A DNA stretch of 64,000 nucleotides from Marasmius tenuissimus (Eukaryota; Basidiomycota; Agaricomycetes; Agaricales; Marasmiaceae). Positions within the stretch are counted from its first letter, which is position 1. Each line of letters starts with the position of its first letter. The stretch spans positions 698,747 through 762,746 of the forward strand of contig JAQOTA010000022.1 of NCBI GenBank assembly GCA_029532415.1. The letters run 5' to 3'. Below are positions 59,106 to 64,000 of the stretch, piece by piece. The notes below the pieces were generated by a model. The model did not search any database and had not been told where the DNA came from. It saw nothing but the letters and a program-made list of their open reading frames with translations. A program made the translations under genes and the position numbers.

Positions 59106-60670
59106 ATGCCAAAAATAACGCTCCTCAACCTCACAGATCAAGAGGTAACATGTTCCTGGGAGTCTAAATCTCGCACTGCTCCGTTCCAGCAGAAAGTGAC
59201 CTCCCCACCGTCGTTCCCCACCACGACCGACATTTCGAAACGTTGTTGTCGACACTTGCGTTTCTCTTCGAGCTCTGGTGCCCATGAAAGCAAGGAAGGA
59301 GAGGTAGAGGCAGAAGATATCACGGCTGTCGGTCCAGTGACCGAGATCTCGCTGTCATTGGGGTCAACATGGCAAGTTGTCAAAGTTCCGGAGGAGTGCC
59401 CTTGGAGAATGTATTCTACAAAGGTGACTTATGAACCGGAACTCATGGACTTATTCTCTGATCATTTTTCATGCAGGTGGCGAAGAAACACTACCAAGTG
59501 GCTATATTTCCGCGTCGAAACCTTGCTGCTTTCCTCTCCGAAATCCCCGACAGCGTACCACTCTCGTCAGTGCTCTTGCCCGGAACTCACGATACGTATG
59601 TCTAAATCTCTCAAGATACTCTTTTTCCCCTTTCTGACACATTCCAATCCAGCATGGCATTCTACGGCTGGCCTATATCCCAATGCCAAACCCTTGAAAC
59701 CCCTCTAAATGTCCAACTGGAATCTGGCATCCGTGTCCTCGACATTCGTCTCTCCCTCATCAAAGGAGCTCTCATTGCCTACCACGGTGTGTACCCACAA
59801 CGAACACCTTTCGCAGCCATCCTCGCGATTTTGCACGCGTTCCTTATCTCAGAGACGTCATCGCGCGAGACCGTGGTCATGTCGATTAAACAGGAGGACT
59901 TCGCAAACACGTCTCAACAGGACTTTTCGAGGGCAGTTCACGATGAGATTGCTGCGAGTCCCGGCGGGTTGGGTATGTTCTACCTGGAGGATCGTGTGCC
60001 GAACATCGGAGAGATCAGGGGAAGAGTTGTCATGTTCAGCCGGTTCAATGGGTGGGATGCCTGGGAGGGAGGCAACGTTGGGGATGCATCCAACGACTTG
60101 GCCAGATAGTGAGAGGGAAGGATTCGAGTGGGAGTGTAAAGGGACGACAGTGAGGACGCATGATTGGTGAGTCCACGCGCACCTTGCTCGCTCCGGGTCT
60201 AACGCGTTGTTGAAACATAGGTACTCAATCCCCTCATTCCTTTCCATCCCGAAAAGGTCACTCTGGCTACCCGGATTCTTCAACCACCTGAACGCATGAC
60301 GAAGCCTACACTGTCAATTGCGTTCCTCTCTGCGTCGTCGTTTCCCTTCGCCTCGCCACCGACTATTGCACAGGGCTTTGGATGGCCCAAGGCGGGATTT
60401 GGAGTTGAAGGTGTGAATAGTAGAGTCGGAAAGTGGTTGTTGGATATGCTTTCACAGTCTGGAAATACCGCGAACTCAAACTCAAACCTAACGTCGAGGT
60501 CTGAGTCTACGACAAACCTAAACGAGAAAGAGAGGCCTGTGGGTAGTGAAGAACCGAGAATTAGGGGTTGGGTGATGATGGATTATTTCGATAATCCTGA
60601 ACATGGGGTTGTCCCCTTGTTCGTTGAGTGTAACTTTAGAGGACGGAAGGCTGGAGATGAAGGATGGTAG
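59106..60670 (+). CDS. PI-PLC X-like phosphodiesterase, with one frameshift
   Basis: PLC-like phosphodiesterase of the bacterial/fungal PI-PLC type (TIM barrel, cleaving phosphoinositides or related lipids). Exons 59106-59423, 59477-59595, 59653-60166, 60221-60670; about 435 residues. The N-terminal 105 residues resemble a small beta domain with an acidic loop. The X domain begins at LLPGTHDTMAFYGWP (catalytic His in G-T-H-D), followed by SGIRVLDIRLS, ALIAYHGVYPQ (second His), TVVMSIKQED and RVVMFSRFNGW. After WEGGNV the frame shifts: a GGGG run at 60080-60083 leads to a stop at 60107, while one base fewer restores MHPTTWPDSEREGFEWECKG, TTVRTHDW and the conserved tail GWVMMDYFDNPE, VPLFVECNFRG. 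No signal peptide. A sequencing error is as likely as a mutation. Confidence 0.8.
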
Positions 60671-61163
60671 AGTCTCACAGTGGGTGACTTACCTGCGCTT
60701 TTATGATTTGGACTTGGATTGGATGGAATCACGACCTTAGCTTACTCTTGTCACCCGACGTGTATAATAAGGAGTACCGCTAGCCGCCACACATTCTAAT
60801 TAACTTGTACATACACGATACTCACCGATCATGACTTCCCTTGGTTCTAGTGCTGGTATGTCAGCCTTGACATACTCCGCTGTGACGATGCCCTGCTTGG
60901 CGTCGTTACAAGGTCTATATCCATAAGCATCCAAGCGCGGTCCCACATGTCGAGGGACATCGCCAGAGGGAGGGACTGACCGAGAAGAAAGGGAAGTGAA
61001 GAAGTAATAGAGAATCGGGACCAAGGAAGTGTCCTTTGCATTTCGGAATACTTGGTCTCATGAATTTTTTCTCTGGCACGAGGTACATAAGTTAAAGCCA
61101 AAGGCAGTTCATTCGTAACGACCGGAGTCGTGTGGTAAAATAGAAAGACAAGTCGTCCAGCTC
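60671..61163. other. Spacer between convergent genes
   Basis: 3' regions of the PI-PLC-like and DUF2306 genes. The minus-strand frame at 60847-61200 is not in phase with the DUF2306 C-terminus and is unrecognised. Confidence 0.4.
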
Positions 61164-62426
61164 TACTCCGGCTGGTATGCAACCCCAAAGTTATCCCCAA
61201 GACGGTCTCCGACTGTGCCCATGCTTCCAGGTCGTTTCATCCCCCTCTCCAGTTGCTTTTGGTACGATACTTTTCGGAGTCGCGCAGTTTCGCCCGGCGT
61301 GAGATGGATGTAAATCTCGACACTGTGAATCGGCCGTTCCGATTAGCACAGATCCTTCAACTGAAGTTTGGTAGACTTACCCAACAGCATGCAAGAACAT
61401 CGCAATCCAGAGAGCGGGTCCAAAGCTCATCCGTAGGGTAGAGCCGATATTCACCCCAATTGTCCATACAGCTGGGACTGCGACATGTATGGCGTCAAGG
61501 GAACCACTGAGGCAAGTCGGGTACAGCTCCTCCAACATCGTCGAGTTGTTGTCGATCGTATACAAAACCTCTGCGCAACTCCATACCTGTGAGGGCTGTG
61601 AGTTTTTGGTTCTCCTCAGGCTGCAGTGAATGAGACGACTCACGGTATAATATTGGCCTATCGCTGAGATTATCCGAGCGGTGATGATCATCACAATACG
61701 GAGAGTGATAATAGACGAGGCATAGAACCACGTCCTGAGCATCCACTTCCGATGTTGATCAATCTGGAGTTTCTTGATATTGAACCAAGCGATGGTCGCG
61801 GAGACCAAGGTCACGATTCCCAAGAACAGGATCCCGGATTGGATGGAGATGTCACCCCATACGAGCGACGCATTAGCACGAATGCAAATGCGACGCCAAC
61901 GAAGAGCCCTAACAAGGATATGTACCCCGCTAGACGGTGCACGATGATGGCCTTGTACCGGATGATGGGGACAAACTGGAACACGGCGAGGAAGCCGGCA
62001 GGAAGGATTGCACCGAGGTGGGCGAGCATTGCTACTTGTATATTCCACTTCGTAACCAGAACGCTTCCCAGGAGCGACGCCTTCGAGCATGGTCGGAGGG
62101 TGGAGGTACATGAACGAGCGAGCACAAATCCTAGCATTGCACCGCTAGAGGATAGCGAATGTTAGCACTAAGCCCATAGCTAATAGATAGTATAGGAATC
62201 ATACCCGAAGATGAACCCTAATCAGATTGAGTCTGTTGAGTGGACGGCCGTGCGATGATCAAGGGAAAACTCACAGAGAACGAAGTTTAACCTTTCTTAA
62301 ACCCCAGTGCTTCGAAGAGGCGTACAAAGGGGTTAGGCTGCTCCTTCATGGATAGCTCTTGAGACTGGTTATTGCTGTCAATAGAGGTTTGAGGTCGTAA
62401 ATTTCGTTCGAAGGCGTAGTGTTCAT
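61164..62426 (-). CDS. DUF2306 multi-pass membrane protein with several 1-base losses
   Basis: Fungal DUF2306 membrane family, function unknown. From the ATG at 62424-62426: MNTTPSNE, SNNQSQELSMKEQPNPFVRL, FEALGFKK, GAMLGFVLAR, FMYLHPPTMLEGVAPG, then AMLAHLGAILPAGFLAVFQF, IIVHRLAGYISLLGLFVGVA, FLGIVTLVSATIAWFNIKKL, QIDQHRKWMLRTWFYASSII, TLRIVMIITARIISAIGQYY, and the tail VEIYIHLTPGETARLRKVSY ending AYQPE at 61164. At least six membrane helices. Joining these needs one added base at about 62400, 62288, 62115, 62068, 62035 and 61855, five next to short homopolymers. No substitution-type stop was needed to explain the breaks. Either consensus errors or a recent pseudogene. Confidence 0.75.
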
Positions 62427-63419
62427 GGCGTGAGAAGGAAAGCGGGAAGGAGGATGATGGGAAGTTTGGGACGAGGAATACTCCCTTTATAGCTCATTTG
62501 ATTTGATATATAGACTGCACTGAACAGCTAGCGGGTGAGAGCTCATGTCGGTAGTGAGGTTCGGGCATTTGAGCGGTAGCACGCGTCCGAGGATTGCACC
62601 CCAAGCCGCGTAACCGTGTTGCCGCAACCTTCCCAACCTTCGATGCACAGTCGCACAGCCACCCACGGCCCATCTCCCCCGATGTTCGCAGAGCAGATTG
62701 ACGGCTCTTGTATTCCTCCAGAAAGGATATGATGAAGACATCCTCGAATTCAAGGGTTTCCGTTGCTAAAGCGCCTTCTCAAAATGACCTTACTCATGAT
62801 TTTTTGAAGGACCTCTTCATAGTTGACAACGTGCACGGCTCTTGTCCAAATGGATGGTCTTCCTCAAAAAGAGCCCACGACAGATCCGAGTTGGAGTTAT
62901 CTCTATCGGACAGACGAGACATGCATGGGCTTGAAACACTTCTGATAGAGATTTGGGCCCTGCAGTGACTTGATCACGTTCGAAATTCACCATCATCGGG
63001 GTCGGCACACCGTTTTCCTCAATGAGAGCCCACGATAGATCCGAGTTGAAGTCATCTCTGTCGGATAGACGAGACATATATGGACTTGAAACACCTCTGA
63101 TAGAGATTTAGAACCTGCAGTTACTTGATCGCGTTCGAAATTCACCTCATTGGGGTCGACACACCATTTCTGGGGTTATCGTGGTATATCAGATTCTATA
63201 AAGACAATCAAATTCCGTCCTACTCGCCATGTCAATGTCGCCGGTGGACGGCCGATCGAGCACTCGCCAACGCGTCTCCGGTGTATACACAAAGTGTCCT
63301 CGACCTTTCGACAACCCAGCGTCCGCGTCCTCACGAAGTCGTAGTCGCTTATTAACGCGCTTCTACAGGAATGAAAGGTTTTAGCACACAACACGGTTCT
63401 CAGTGACACTGAAAAAAGT
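62427..63419. repeat. Spacer with a 155-bp tandem duplication
   Basis: 62871-63025 and 63026-63180 are direct copies (gagcccacga, agatccgagttg, cggacagacgagacat, cttgatcacgttcgaaattc). They differ at roughly one base in ten. The minus-strand frame across them is short and unrecognised. Confidence 0.8.
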
Positions 63420-64000
63420 TCAACTCACCGTCTCAACTTGCAGATCCACAACGAGCGGAACCCTGTTCGAGTGTGCCAATGGGAAATACATCTCCAAACG
63501 CCTATAGTCCCCATCCGGGAAATACTGTTTCCTCCACAACCCCACTCCCGAGCGGCCATGTCCCTGAGCCCTGGCCCTCACCTCCACCTGCAATGTTGCG
63601 TTCGGCGCCGCCATCTCTAGCTCCCGTTCGAGTCTCCGCCACTGAGCTGCATTACGCGCGAACCGGTTCTGCTCGTCCCACGCATTCTCGTGTGGTAGTC
63701 TTGACACCACATGGAAAGGCGCATACGTCCCTCGGCGGTGGATACAAAATTCAGTGAGGTTCGGGAAGGAAGAGGTTCGGAGGAGAGAACACCACCAGTC
63801 TACCATCTCCTCAGGCATGAAGAAATTGTGATCGTACACACGGCTGATCGGGTATAGAGTGATGGAACGAAGGGTATGTCGTGCTTTTGAGAGGAATGAC
63901 TGAGGCAAAAGACTACGAACGGTGGCGGTGGATGAACGGGTAGTGCCGGGGCTATACTCGTATGTAAGGCCGAGATGTTGTAGGCGGGAAGTAGACTGTT
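63420..64000 (-). CDS. F-box/LRR-type agaric protein, 3' part only
   Basis: The frame is open to the window edge, so the start is missing; 193 codons are visible, ending DLQVETVS at 63420. It opens with an LRR-like segment (TSRLQHLGLTYEYS), then SFLSKARHTLRSITLYPISR, VYDHNFFMPEEMVDWW, SSFPNLTEFCIHRRGTYAPF, HVVSRLPHENAWDEQNRFAR and a charged helix (WRRLERELEMAAPNA). This style is common at the C-terminus of mushroom F-box-like proteins, in which a ranking of leucine-rich strands is followed by an amphipathic helix. Family assignment is tentative; no disruption seen. Confidence 0.55.
   Translation of the reverse strand, partial: QSTSRLQHLGLTYEYSPGTTRSSTATVRSLLPQSFLSKARHTLRSITLYPISRVYDHNFFMPEEMVDWWCSLLRTSSFPNLTEFCIHRRGTYAPFHVVSRLPHENAWDEQNRFARNAAQWRRLERELEMAAPNATLQVEVRARAQGHGRSGVGLWRKQYFPDGDYRRLEMYFPLAHSNRVPLVVDLQVETVS

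Overview
This window looks like nuclear DNA of an Agaricomycete-type basidiomycete. Genes are broken by many short (about 45-75 nt) GT-AG introns. Recognisable families include a basidiomycete FunK1 kinase, agaric-type F-box proteins, a TET/JBP dioxygenase of the mushroom expansion, and tRNA-Cys genes with introns. Gene models below were spliced by eye; exon edges are estimates unless stated.

Layout. (1) 0.4-6.4 kb: a small conserved gene, then a tandem array of three MIF-like tautomerase genes with shared promoters and shared downstream repeats. (2) 6.4-31.4 kb: a large block that separates those genes from a fourth MIF copy at 32.2 kb. The block holds terminal-repeat fragments, a HECT-like E3 gene facing a TET/JBP-like dioxygenase gene, a run of decayed housekeeping genes (ERD1 joined in frame to histone H2A sequence, SNU23/ZMAT2, cytosolic IleRS), an F-box-like gene, an unknown gene with eight copies of an 11-residue repeat, a DDE integrase-like gene and more MITE-like repeats. 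(3) 31.4-34.8 kb: the fourth MIF unit, a direct copy of the segment at 4.7-6.4 kb, then a truncated FunK1-like kinase relic. (4) 35-49 kb: a perfect-TIR MITE, a tRNA-Cys gene, a long gene-poor stretch, and arrays of diverged repeats. (5) 49.3-55.7 kb: a Ser-rich/acidic protein gene, two more tRNA-Cys genes and a 1.7-kb TIR element. (6) 59-64 kb: a PI-PLC-like gene, a DUF2306 membrane-protein gene and the 3' part of an F-box/LRR-type gene.

The main story is a MIF array split by about 25 kb of accessory DNA. That DNA is bordered at 8.04 and 30.06 kb by inverted copies of the same roughly 110-bp terminal sequence and carries genes typical of mobile or chromatin-modifying cargo (integrase, TET/JBP, HECT E3) beside broken copies of essential genes. 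Whether this is one giant element or nested insertions cannot be settled from the sequence alone. Several genes (IleRS, PI-PLC, DUF2306) carry single-base indels, many in homopolymers, so real decay and consensus errors must be separated before calling pseudogenes.
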